Shown here one piece after another: positions 1 through 10,955 of a stretch of 64,000 nucleotides of DNA. Every line of letters begins with the position of its first letter. Position 1 is the stretch's first letter. The DNA comes from Cavia porcellus (taxonomy: Eukaryota > Chordata > Mammalia > Rodentia > Caviidae). Location: assembly GCF_034190915.1 (NCBI RefSeq), contig NW_026947493.1, positions 42,402,501-42,466,500 on the forward strand. The letters are read 5' to 3'. The notes beneath the pieces were generated by a model. The model did not search any database. It was given only the letters and a program-made list of their open reading frames with translations, and was not told the origin of the DNA. Both the position numbers and the translations under genes were made by a program.

Positions 1-824
1 GTCATTGCTCCAAATTATTCCTTGATTTAGAAGGAGGGTCTCCCTAGAATTATTGGTCTTAGGGACATTCATGCTCTTTACCTTAGTGTTATAACACCTC
101 TAAGTAACTTGTTAGGTTTCTATGACCCAGCATCTTCCTAGATCACATTTTCTAAAGTTAGATTGTCTAGTCATAGATAATGCCACATTCAGGCCAATAA
201 AAATCCAGGCTGGAAGTCCCACTCAAAGCCCAGATACAATTCTTGTACAGCCTTTTCTTTAATATGTGGTGCAGAGTAGAGTTCACAAGAATCTACTACA
301 GCCCAGGTTTTTATGACCTCTTGTAAACAAATACTTGGACAAGAACATATAAATACATCTCTCAAGAACAACCAGCAATTTTCAGACAAATTCTAAATGT
401 AGACTGATGAAAATATTATAATTTTGCAAGATTGTAACTGAGCTTAAGATGCACCCAATTTATATTACTAAATAGACCATACAGAAAACTGATACTTGGG
501 TTACTTTATGAATTTTGGCATTCTTTAAGAAAAATAGTGAGTTCTTGCCCTTACACCTACACAATTAAAAGGCTCATTGAAATGATGTTTACAAAGACTG
601 ATTTAGTAGTTTGGCTCTAAAGACAGGTTCCATCCACTGCTTTAAAGGGAAAAACTGCTTTTAACTTTAAAATTGGATGGCTTTCCATGCACAACGATTT
701 TTGCTGTTTTAAGGCAGATTTTATACACTGTACCTGGTTAGAAACAGCATCCTTCAAATATGTCCTATCGAAAAGTCTAATCCCAAAACCTGCCTTTAAC
801 ATTTTATGATTTCTGCTGACCTCT
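1..824. other. Unassigned AT-rich DNA
   Basis: No convincing coding frame, SINE or LTR is visible. The short open frames here have no recognisable domains, and the stretch reads as ordinary intergenic or intronic DNA. Confidence 0.5.
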
Positions 825-2850
825 AATTATACCCTTGGTTTGCATTTTAAATATTTCCCAAAGGCCATGTTAGAAGACTTGGTGCCCAGCTGACATCACT
901 GCTGGAAGGTGATGGAAACTTTAAAAGGTGGGGGTGCCTAGTAGCAAGAAAATAGGTCATGGGGATGTGCTCTTACAAGTGGGTCTAGAAACTCATGCCC
1001 TTATTTTCTCTGTTTTTTTCTCCTAGCCTTCATGAGAGGAAAATGTCTCCCTCACCCGTGCTCCTGGTGTGATATATTGCCCTATCATAGGCCCCAAAGA
1101 AATGAACTAAGTGCTATACGCTGAAATCTCTGACATCATGTGCCAAAATTAATCTTTCTTCCTTTAAGTGATTTGTGTTATTTTGTCACAGCAAGGGAAG
1201 CTGACTAATACAGAAAATTGGTATCAAAAAGTGGGGTTATTATTATCATACCTCACAATGTGGTTCAGAAGACTTTGAAATTGGTTCTTGGAAGGAATTT
1301 GAATAAGTTTGGAAAAGTAGACTACCGAAGGCCTACAATGCTGTGATCAGAGCTTAACAGGGTGTTCTGGAGAGTCTCAGATCAGATCGCTGATCAAATT
1401 GCAGAGTGAAGGCTGTGTTGACAAGGTTTCAGTTGGAAATAAGGACTCTTGGGAATTGGACTAAAGGCCACTCCTATATCTTACAAATAACTTATCTTTG
1501 TTCACATCCCACAATTTTATGTGAGGCTGAGTTTACTTTAATGGGCTAGATTGTCTGGCAGAAACAACTTCAAGGCAACAAAGAATTTAAGTACTGGGAT
1601 GGCTGCTTTTGGCCAAATTTAATTGAAAACTGGGAAGAAGGAGAAGAAAGATTTAGAAACTTGCAATTTGATCAGGAAATACACAAAGTTGTAGTCAAGT
1701 AGGGTGCAGTTAGTAAAGAATTTAGTACCATTAAATGGTGCCAGATTCATAAACGTGTGAGCATAAAAACTTTCTTTTGAGAAGACCGCCTTGAGTCACC
1801 CGATGACTTTGTTTCCTTGTGTTCAGGTACTTAGGCATTCAGAAGTTATTGTTCATGCTGGTGACAAACCTTGGCATTGTCCACATGATACTGGTTTTGC
1901 ATGCATGCAAAATGAAAGAGTTGTGAGGTTACAGGGAGGCCAGTCTATGGAGATTGCAAAGGAAAGCCTAGAAAAGGCAAGCAGTGTGTGGCATTTTTGA
2001 TGTCAATGCAAGCAGCCTCGGATAGGGTGATACATGAAGATGTGAAAGTAAAACCAAAAGCTACAACGGACCGTAGGAAGTTAGAGATATCAGGAAGGTG
2101 GGATGTATGCCATTGGAAGCCGCAGGCAAGCCAGGCCAAAAAAAGTGCTTACTTAGGCTGTGTCTGTCAAGGTCATAGAGGAAGGGTTCCTCATGCCTTC
2201 GGGAACCCACATATGTTTACTGTGTACCACAGATGAAGCTACAGGATTTCATACTTGCTCTGCTAGGATTCAGTCTTGCTGTGATCTAATTTTTCATTAT
2301 TTTTCTGTTCTTCCCTTCTGGAATGAGAATATTTACTTACATGTGGCTTTGTCTTGGCAGTATACAGCTTTTCTTTTGATTTTTACAAAGCCAAGAGTTT
2401 GCTTCGAGTCTCAGAGGACTTTTAAACAATGTTGGAACAGTTAAGACATGGGAGTCTTTTGGAGATAGACTGTGTGGATTTTGGATTATGATATGGCTGT
2501 GAGCCTTTGGGAGCCAGTGACAGAATGTTATGGTTTGTGTTTTAAAAGTCTCCCAAGTGCCATGTATTCAAGGCTTAGCTGACAAGCTGTGATGTTAGGA
2601 GAAGTAACAGAACTTTTAAGAGATGGAGTTCAGTGGAAGGAAGTTAAATGATGGAGGGGGAGCCTGGGTACAGGCCCCTTACTCTCTCTTTCTCTTTGCC
2701 TTCTAGCCACACAAGGCAAACACACTTTTGCCACAATACACCTCTACCACTATGTACTGCATCACTACAGGTTCAAAAAGAATGGGGCCAAGCGACCATG
2801 GACTGAAATCATGGAACCTTTCTTCCTTTGTTTTTCTGAGGAATCATTGA
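825..2850 (+). mobile_element. MaLR (ERVL-related) LTR retrotransposon relic, LTR-internal-LTR
   Basis: A left LTR-like block (about 825-1213) has the MaLR layout: a 'ggtttg' start, a 'ggtgatggaaactttaaaa' segment, a coding-like 'ccttcatgag' patch, and an end in 'gactaatacag' at 1213. The internal region begins directly after it with 'aaattggtatcaaaaagtgg', the typical start of MaLR internal sequence. A second LTR-like block begins near 2526 ('tgttatggtttgtg') and is truncated near 2850. The internal region (about 1214-2525) has no long frame; MaLR internals are normally non-coding relics. The element is old and inactive. The class call is fairly sure, the subfamily is not assigned. Confidence 0.7.
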
Positions 2851-3140
2851 ACAGTGACAGAAAGCTGATTACATGTCTCATAACACATGTGCCTTTCTTT
2901 TTGATTGTCATTTATGTTCTTCCTTACAGTTATTTGTATGACCTTTTAGCGTTTTTCAAAGTCATTGACAGACACATATGCATCTTGATATCACTCCTAT
3001 TATCTAGCATTGTGACTTGCAAATATTTTTCTAGTGGAACTAAAATCTAGTAAATATAAGATGTTATAGGAAATTTTAGTTCTGGCCTAAATTACATCTC
3101 AAGGTACATCTGAAAATGCTAGTTCAAAAATGAAAGAAGA
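2851..3140. other. Unassigned DNA containing the source of a local 65-bp duplication
   Basis: No gene is seen. Positions 2976-3040 recur at 4006-4070 without gaps and with 8 mismatches (about 88% identity). The second copy lies inside a split ID SINE. Confidence 0.6.
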
Positions 3141-3234
3141 GGACCATGGATTTAGCTCAGTGGCATAAGCACCTGCCTGGCAAGCGTGAGGTCGTGAGTT
3201 CAATCTCAGTATCAAAAATAAAAAAAAAAAAAGG
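3141..3234 (+). mobile_element. ID-type tRNA-derived SINE
   Basis: It contains the A-box region 'ggatttagctcagtggcata', an anticodon-arm-like segment, the B-box-like 'gtgagttcaatctca', and an A-rich tail. The tRNA-Ala-like body marks it as an ID family member. Confidence 0.85.
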
Positions 3235-3975
3235 AAGAAAAAATATATTAGTCTGTTGTTCATTTTCCAACTATAGCTTTGACTAAATATTAACAAACAC
3301 AGACATTGTATACAGTGCATCCATTATGTTCAAACTTAATAAACATTTAATAACACTGAGTAGTACTAATTTACAAAATCACTCGAGCTACAGAATTTGA
3401 GGTTTATGAGAAATGTACAGTACCAGATAAATGAGAAATAAGAAATTGTTATTACTGTTTCTGCTAGTTAATTAACAACACTGGAAGGAAAACTGGAAAA
3501 TAGAAACAAGAATTCAGTAAATCAAATGATGATACACGTCTGCGGATATTTTTATCATCGTATCATTGTTATCCAGTCTAGTCACTGTGACACTATTATA
3601 TAGGGCTACCGATAAGTTAATTCTGTTGCAATATAATGAGGAGGAACAAACATAGTATTGTTAGAGACCCTTGTTAAAGGGAACTGAATTGTTCTTGTAG
3701 ATAAAACCTTGAGATACCTGTTTTAAAAACAAACAACAACCTTGAGATACCTTGCGTCCCCATAAGGTATTCTTGTCAGATGGCTCAAAATTTTCTGAGC
3801 AAGGAAGAAAGACAAAAAGCAATATTTTTGCAATTGATTGGAGGAAGGAAAAGAGAGGAGAAACAGAACAAGGGACACGAGAGAAGGCTGAATTAGGTGT
3901 AATTCTACCAACTGTGTGAGTGACTTCTCCGGGATTCTGCACATTCGGAAAATTCACAAAAACGGTTTTGTTTTT
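3235..3975. other. Unassigned DNA
   Basis: No gene or classified repeat is seen. A 14-bp motif 'accttgagatacct' occurs twice, near 3706 and 3739, flanking 'gttttaaaaacaaacaaca'; this may be a small insertion or duplication. Confidence 0.4.
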
Positions 3976-4140
3976 GTTTTTGGTACCAGGGATCCAAAGC
4001 ACAGAATATGCATTTTGATATCAGTCCTATTATCTGGCATTGTGCCCTGCAAATACTTTTCTAGCTGAACAAAAATGTGGTTGTTTTGTTTTGTTTTTGT
4101 GCTTGCCCAACAATTGTTGTGCCACTGAGTTAAGTGATTG
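3976..4140 (-). mobile_element. ID SINE split by a roughly 105-bp insertion
   Basis: Read on the minus strand, an ID head is seen at about 4109-4138 and an ID tail at about 3976-3993 ('tttttggtaccagggatc' on plus). The roughly 3994-4108 stretch between them is foreign to an ID. It includes a 65-bp near-copy of 2976-3040 followed by a T/G-rich run. Either the SINE received an insertion, or two fragments were joined during a rearrangement. Confidence 0.55.
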
Positions 4141-4511
4141 GATTTCTTGTGAAAATCAGTGAAATAACCAAGATTCTGCATCAGAGGTTTTGTAGGAAAC
4201 AAAATAGATGTCTGGGTCTGACACCCTTCTGTCTGTGTGATCTTGGTAGCCCACTTGACACTCTATATACCCGCTTTGTATTTGACAAAATGGAGATTTT
4301 CAAAGTTCCTGTGAGTGAAGAGTTTGATAAATCCTGTTAATCCTCTGAGAGATTCAAACACAGAAAAATAGCTGTTTTCTCCTGTTCAGCTAGAAAAAGT
4401 TGAAACGTTAACTATGTTCCTAGCACATATTTAAGGTAAAAATGAACCTTGATTCATAAATGTGCATCTGGATTGAGGGGAAAGACAAGTGACCTATAAA
4501 TATGTCATGGG

Positions 4512-4608
4512 ACAGGGGCTGGGGATTTAGCTTAGTGGCATAAAGCATCTGCCTTGCAAGCAGGCAGTCATGAGTTCAATCCCTGGTACCGGAAAAAAGA
4601 AAAAAAAA
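4512..4608 (+). mobile_element. ID-type SINE with perfect 10-bp target-site duplication
   Basis: The body begins 'ggggctggggatttagctta' and ends in 'ggtacc' plus an A-rich tail. The TSD 'atgtcatggg' is at 4502-4511 and 4609-4618. Five pairs of the anticodon stem (cctgc/gcagg type) and a TGC-like anticodon loop are recognisable in this family. Confidence 0.92.
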
Positions 4609-4789
4609 ATGTCATGGGCTGCCACCCTTGAGGCTTCCATGAGTATGGACCTTGTAACTAGGTTTTCGCCTTATGGGATCCTCGTAACTATGCCTACAAA
4701 AGCTGTTCTTATGTATATATGCCTTTTTTATAGTAGTTTTTTAAAATTCAAAATATATGAATAGGAAAGGAAAAAATCTTAAAGGAGAG

Positions 4790-5560
4790 ATCAACATATG
4801 TTCCAGCAATCACATACTTTGGTATTTTCCCAAATGAATTGAAACATTATAATCACTCAAAAGCTGCAGTTAGATCTTTAAGCAGCTTTATTCCTAGTGG
4901 TGCAAACTAGCAACAAAGCAACAAAGGTGTTCTTCAGGAGGCGAATGGGTGAAATTTAGAATATCCAAACAATGGAAAATTATTTGTCACTGAAAAGAAC
5001 TGTAGACTGGGCGTAGTGATGTATGGCTGTAGTCCCAGCTACCCAGGAGGCAGGCCATGGTGGAAAGTTCAAGGCAATGTAGTGAAACCTCATCTGAAAA
5101 ATGAGCTGTAAGATAAAATAAAATAAAATAAAATAAAATAAATAAAAAGTGAGCTATTAAGGATATGAAATAATGATAAATGCAGATCACTAAGGGAAAA
5201 AAGCTAATACAAAAAAGATTGTATTCTGTATGAATTCAACTACATGACTACAAAGATAGTGAAAAGATCAGCAAATCATGAATAGTGGTTGAGATCTGAG
5301 TGGGCAGAGAGATAAACAGGGCACAGGGGACTTTTAGGACAGTGAAACTATTCTATATGATCCTATAATGAGAGATACCTATCATTATACATTTGTCAAA
5401 ATTTAATAATTATATCTCAAAATTATGAGAGTAGAATATGTACCACAAAGACTATAAACCGAGGACTTTAGTAATAATAATGTACAGTATTAATATTGTT
5501 TCATCAATGTAACAAATATGCAACCCTACTACAGAATATTAATGGTAGGGGGAACCTTGC
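4790..5560 (+). mobile_element. Old L1 (L1M-type) 3' end: ORF2 C-terminus relic and 3'UTR
   Basis: The sequence follows the order of ORF2 C-terminal coding in mammalian L1 ('gaatgggtgaa', 'caatggaaaattattt'). A late ORF2/3'UTR segment follows ('ctgtatgaattcaactac'), then '...acatttgtcaaaatttaata'. All frames are broken by stops. A B1 SINE interrupts it at about 5006-5148. Confidence 0.65.
5006..5148 (+). mobile_element. B1-like SINE with (AAAAT)n tail
   Basis: It starts 'gactgggcgtagtgatgtat', contains 'agtcccagctacccaggagg', and ends in a 7SL-like 'gtgaaacctcatctgaaaaa' segment. The tail contains repeated 'aaaat' units at about 5113-5143. It is inserted in an older L1 relic. Confidence 0.8.
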
Positions 5561-6092
5561 ACCCAGAGAGGGTTAAGAGGCATGTGGGAATTCTGTGTAC
5601 TTTCCACTCACTTCTTCTGGAACCTGAAGCTGCTTTAAAATATAAACTCTGTTAAGCAAGAAAAACAAAAAGGCCTGTAGGATGGACGGGCTTTGGAGGA
5701 GAATGAGACATATATCTAAACCAGGGTAAATCCTGCACTTGACACATCTGGATCTCATTTCTCTGAACCTACTGGACTGCTGCAAGAATTTCCTCTGAAG
5801 GGAAATGTCTGAGACTGCCCTGCTGCTGAGCTGTCCTTGTCCTGTATCCTTCTGAGTAAGCTGGTGGTCTGCCACCACTTTCTGAGTCTGGGTGATCACT
5901 TTCACAGCAACCTCATGACAAGTAAATGAGTTAATATAGGCAAAGTGCTCAGGGCTTGGGACATAGAAGTGTTCTAATGTAATTGCTATAATTGTAGAAA
6001 TATTTTTCTTTATATCTCAAAAAATAATGAGACATAAAGTGATTAGGGATAATGATATGTGCTGTAAATTTCTGAAGACTAGAAAAAAGGAT
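5561..6092. other. Unassigned DNA with a MIR 3' fragment
   Basis: About 5900-5995 resembles the 3' half of MIR on plus ('aaatgagttaatata', 'aaagtgctcagggcttgg'). The rest, including a 110-codon antisense frame at 5573-5905, has no recognisable content. Confidence 0.45.
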
Positions 6093-6106
6093 TTTGAATG
6101 TTTTCA

Positions 6107-6273
6107 TTCTATCTTTCCTTTTTTTTTTTTTTTTTCTTTTTGAGACAGTTTCACTATGAAGTTCAGACTAGCCTTGAATTCATGTTGCAGCCCAGGCTGG
6201 CCTCAATCTCAGTGATCCTCCTAACTTGGCCTCCAAGTGCTAGGATTACAGGCATGTAACACCATGTCTGGCC
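6107..6273 (-). mobile_element. B1-like SINE with 14-bp target-site duplication
   Basis: Antisense B1: a poly-T run, then 'tgagacagtttcactatg', 'cccaggctggcctcaatctc', 'gtgctaggattacaggcatg'. The TSD 'tttgaatgttttca' is perfect at 6093-6106 and 6274-6287. Confidence 0.92.
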
Positions 6274-6335
6274 TTTGAATGTTTTCAATGCAAAGAAATA
6301 ATACGTAGAATAAAGAACTGAAAAAAAAAAGTCCT

Positions 6336-7617
6336 AAAATGAAAGACCCAGTCGAGAAGTGGGCCAGAGAAGTGAACAGACACTTTACAGAGGAAGAAAC
6401 ACAAATGATCAACAAATACATGAAAAATCTGGGAAAAGAACTCAGAAGTCGGCCTGCCTTCCCCGTGAGCCAGCCGCCTTGCAGGCTGGGAGACAGGAAG
6501 AACCGCCTACCCTCCACCCCGTGGAAGGTGCCGGCTCATTGGGAGGAGCACATCCTGGAGTGACAGCAACCGAGGTACAAAAACAACTTACTCATTGTAT
6601 TGACTGATTGGCTCTGCAGGCTGGGGACCCATAGTCTGAGCATCTGTTTCGAGGATAATGATATGCATTATAGCAACTGCGAGGGATTTCCTTTTGTCTT
6701 GTTTTTGAAATTCTATGTTGTTACCATTTTGTTTTGTTCCACTTTATTGTTTTGTTTTATTCCCTTCAAAAAAATGTTTAACATCTCTGGCCATTAGAGA
6801 TGCAAACTAAAACACTAAGATTCCGTCTTACTCCGGAAACAATGTCAATCATTAGAAAATCAAACAATAACAAATATTGGAGTGGCTGTGGCAAAAAAAA
6901 AAGGAAGCCACTTTCATTGTTGATAGAATACAAATCACAACCATTACAGATATTAGTAAGAAAATTCTCAAAGTACTGAACTATACATTCAATATGACCC
7001 AACTATCTCCTTGCTAGGTAGCTTCCTCAGAAAGCTTAAGTCATCACACTACAGCAATACTTGCATCCTAATGTTTATAGTGGCACAATTCATAATAGCT
7101 AATTCCTGGAAGTGGTTTATATATCCATCAACAGGTGACTGGATAAACAAAATGCAGTACCTATATGTAATAGAATACTATTTGGCTATGAAGAATGACA
7201 AATTTGAGGCAATTGTAGAAAAATGTTTGAACCTGGAAAACAATGTTGAGCAAAACAAATTAAACACACAAGCTTTAATACCATATAGTATCCCTCATTT
7301 GAATGACGGAAATTACAAACAAAGGAAATGAAAAAAGATGGACAGAAAGGGACAGGGGACAGATTCCACACCATATGGAAATGGTCTAGGGAAAGGAGTC
7401 ATGTTCAAGAACCTAACAACCCTACGCAACGTAAGCATTATCAGCCATAACATGAGCTAAGACAGAGAGTATCAACAGGTGCATAAAAGGTGATTTTGGA
7501 ATTAGACAAGGAGATGAGAGGAGGGGGAAACCCAAGCTGTAATATGTACATGCAACCACTCCTTAAAATAATTGCAAACTGCATGAATTACAAACATGTA
7601 CTAATAAAATAAACAAG
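6336..7617 (+). mobile_element. 5'-truncated L1 (ORF2 C-terminal part and 3' end), with a nested insertion
   Basis: ORF2 C-terminal coding is recognisable at 6339-6435 (for example 'NRHFTEEETQMINKYMK') and resumes at about 6776, including a 'MEYY'-like segment near 7170 ('IEYYLAMKND'). The frame is broken. An 11-bp duplication 'aaaaaagtcct' at 6325-6335 and 7618-7628 flanks the element. A roughly 335-bp insertion of an L1 3'UTR segment splits it at 6436-6772. Confidence 0.75.
6436..6772 (+). mobile_element. L1 3'UTR segment (C-rich class) inserted within an L1
   Basis: It lies between 'catgaaaaa' and 'aaaaaaatg' of the host ORF2 sequence. Its C-rich first half and 'gattggctctgcaggctggg' match copies at 22,000-22,569 (plus) and at 32,825-33,770 (minus). 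It stops at '...gttttattcccttc', earlier than the 22-kb copy, so it seems 3'-truncated. Confidence 0.6.
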
Positions 7618-7628
7618 AAAAAAGTCCT

Positions 7629-8380
7629 GACATGATACTCTATAGCTATGTGAAATTTTATGTGTCAATTGAAAATAAGGATTATATTAAAATTATGACT
7701 GCGATAAGGGAAAGGAGAGAAGAAAGGTGGGAAAAGATGTATATAGGTATATATACAAGATAGATAGCTATACTACTATGTTAGTTCACCCAAGAAAACA
7801 GTTTGTGCTTTCATTGTTTTATTGATCTTTTTGTGCCTAAATCATGTAACCTGAGCAACTACTTCTAAGATAAAAATGTGCGGTATATTAGTGTTAATTT
7901 CCTATTATTTTTGGAATTCAGTATCATTTCTATCTTCTTCTGTTTTGCTTTTTTAAATGAAAAAATAAATATATAAGATATAAAAATTATGAGTGATGTG
8001 CTATCTGCAATGTCAAATATATGCATTGCCTTGCAGATAATATGGTAGTCCTCAGGAAACTTCCCAAATTCTATTGTTTGAAAATGTTTAAATGATTACA
8101 CCATGGAACTCAAATTAGTATTGTGTCCTTTAAAAGTTCAGCCTGCCATCTGCACAGTTGAACTCCTCCAAAGTGAACAAACTGATCCCTGACCTTTTCT
8201 GCTGAATTTATCTGCCTAAAATCTATGCTTTTCTTGCCATTGTGTCTAAGGACCTGGTATAATACCTTGTACATATTCAGTTGCCTATTCACATTTTGCA
8301 ATGAATATGCCAAGTACTAGGCTACTAGTTGTTTTCCTTTTTAAATCCCAGTTAAAACTTGACCCTGTGTTGAACACCTT
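7629..8380. other. Unassigned AT-rich DNA
   Basis: No gene seen. The 67-codon antisense frame at 8110-8313 has no recognisable domain. Confidence 0.4.
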
Positions 8381-10279
8381 TTGTGTGCTACAGTAGATTC
8401 ATCTGGTTTTACCTCCCTCCCTCTGACCCTCTGTCTCCACCAACTTATTGGTCTCACATTCTGCTGCTTGATACCAGTGTCCAGTCTTCAGCAAGTCCCA
8501 CTGGTTCCTCCCATGTGCTTAGATGAAACACCACGTCAAGGGTTAGATGAATTTGGCTTCACCTACTGAAGGGATCTGGAGGCATCATAGAAGTCTAAAG
8601 GAATTAACACTCTGGGAGACAGCTGATGACTTGAGATGGCAGATAAATTTCTTCTCCATTCTTCCACGCAATACAGTGTTATGATACGTGAGTTCCACCA
8701 CCGAGTGTCTGGAGATGGCTCCCTATAAAAGAGGTCGCTTCCTAAAGCAGCGATACCATCTCATGTTTCATTCTCATCCTTCCAGTCTTGCCTCTTTTCC
8801 TCTCTCACTTTTGCTGCCCTGGCATTTTACCTCTCAGTGAGACATAAACCATTAAGTTGCTCCACAGGTTTGCTTTCTAGAGAACTGAGCTAAGCCTTGC
8901 TTATAGATCCATGGCCCTAATTATCTCAACCTGTCTGCTTATTGTACCGTGGACCCCTTCCTTGTCACTTTTTCTCAACCCCCCTTTCCCTGGATCACCC
9001 CACAACTCTCCTGACTGTGTCTCTGTTTGGGTCCCACAGACTCACCTTGTTACCCCAGTGCTCTTGTTAGCTTGCATTGTTTTTGGTCTCCATCCTTCTA
9101 CCACCTTATGGATATTAGTATTTTTCCTTTTTCTTTGGGCAATTATTTTTCTCTTACACTTAGCCCTCATGGTTCAGTGGGACTGAACTTCTTTCCTCCA
9201 GTGTCCAGGTTTTAACCAAGTATCTTCCACAGGGTCAGTCCTAAACACTGACTCGGAGGAGGCACAAAAATGAGTCAGTCCAAACAGCTGGTCTCAAAGT
9301 CTTTGTTGGAACTACTAAGAAAAAGTAGAAAGAGAAAGGAAGAGAACTGGAGCAGGAAGTCTGCCAGAAGACAAGGCCAAGCCCGATGGAGAGAGAAAGA
9401 GGCTGGCTTTGATGGGAGGCTTGAACCATGAATTTATGTCTAAATTTTCTACCCTCAAACCTTTCCCTTTTCTGAATGAATAAACTCTAGTTTTAGTTTT
9501 TCATCCCTGCAATGCAAGATGTGCACACTAATATTCTGTCTCCTCTCCCTTCCTCCTTTTCTCCTTCTCATTAACATTAATATAAAAGCATGGCAGCCAA
9601 CCGAGCCCTAGAGCCCTTTGATCGCTCTCTACCTTCCTTGTTGGATGAGCTTCCTGAGTCATTTGGTAGAGTGAGGCTGCAGGCTACAGGCTTAGGGTTA
9701 CTTGCTCAAGGCCAGACACTCACTGCCTGCTGTCCAAGTAGTCACGGCAGAGCACTGCCTGTTCTGCTGCATCTTGCTTCTTCATTTCCGCTCCTGATCT
9801 GTCTTTCTGTCTGAGTGCCTTGCTGGCAATCTGATGCAATTTCTCAAATTCTTTGTACTACGGGGAAATTTTATGACCACTTGGGCACACAGTTCTTAAG
9901 TAGAACAGTTCTTAGCTAGAACAAAACAGGTGGAATTTCTGGCATCTTATCAGCCTGGAAAGACAAAAGCAGTCCTGTGCTGTGGGATGAGGGGGAACTC
10001 TCAGAGGGACTTTCCAGTCTGACTACCTTGCGCCTCCCAAGCTTGGCTCTGCTTATTATTTTTACTTGACTTATGTTCCTTTCTTAAGCCTCCTCCCCAT
10101 ACACTTCACTTTAACACGTTGGCTCCACACAAGCTCATACTGTCCTAGGTCATATTTCTTCAGTCTCCCCGCAAACTTCAGAACTTCCCCCTTCCTCTAA
10201 GTTGCCCTAAAAGAAAGCAGATGTTTATCCGTGCTGTTTCAACCTGGTATACAGGATCTGTACACTGGTAAAATTTAAC
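8381..10279. other. Moderately GC-richer unassigned DNA, possibly an LTR relic
   Basis: About 8380-8900 has LTR-like traits: pyrimidine-rich blocks, a 'ccctataaaag' TATA-like box at about 8721 and a downstream C/T-rich stretch. No matching second LTR or family could be recognised. The 74-, 91- and 62-codon frames here are compositional. No splice-bounded exon could be supported. Confidence 0.3.
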
Positions 10280-10281
10280 TA

Positions 10282-10955
10282 TAGTCCTGTGTCACTAAAA
10301 GCACATGATGTTCTGAGAACTGTAGTTAGTTTTGTCATCGTGTGAATGTCACAGAGTGCTCGTACACAGACCTACACACTCTAGGTCGTCACTTGATGTG
10401 TGAGGACTCTTGATGTAACCAGGAAGCATGGAAGCATGAGCAATATGAGGTTGCTTCCTGCATACATACATGATTTGTTGTTGTTGTTGTTTTTATTTTT
10501 GTTTTTTGAAACAGGATCTCACTATGCAGTTCAGACTGGCCTTCCACCCACCTCAGCTTCCCAAGTGCTGGGATTACAGGTGTGCACCACTATGCTTGGC
10601 TCAGACATGATGTTTTGTAATAAATTTCTTTCTATAAATAAAAGGAATGCACTCTAAAATAATGATAAAAGTATAATGTCATAAATACACAAGCTAGTAA
10701 TAGTCATTTGTCATTATCAAGCATTATTAATATAACAAATGAATAAATTAAATGTACTTTCATTTTATATAACTGACAGTGCAGTAGGTTTGTATACCTC
10801 CTATCACCACGAACGCCTGAGTAATGTGCAAGGATGTCACAATAACTATGATGTCATTAAGCAACAGAATTTTTCAGCTCCATTACAGATATATGGAATC
10901 ACTGTCATACACTCAGCCCATTGTTGACTGAAATGTTGGTTATGCAGTGTGATTG
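10282..10955 (-). mobile_element. Non-autonomous Tigger (TcMar) transposon, MER2/Tigger1-like
   Basis: The left end resembles the family terminus ('tagtcctgtgtcac', preceded by TA). The right part reads 'tttttcagctccattacag', '...ttgttgactgaaatgttgg', '...gcagtgtgattg'. This is the order expected of a MER2-type internally deleted Tigger derivative. A B1 SINE lies inside at 10,477-10,604. No transposase frame survives. Confidence 0.7.
10477..10604 (-). mobile_element. B1-like SINE inside the Tigger relic
   Basis: Antisense B1: a T/G-rich start with (TTG)n, then 'tgaaacaggatctcactatg', 'gtgctgggattacaggtgtg'. It is shorter than the 6.1-kb copy. Confidence 0.8.

Noticed and set aside
4512..4608. 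Possible functional tRNA genes at the ID loci
   Set aside because: A- and B-box-like sequences are present, but the bodies end in poly(A) with TSDs and imperfect tRNA arms, so they are SINEs.
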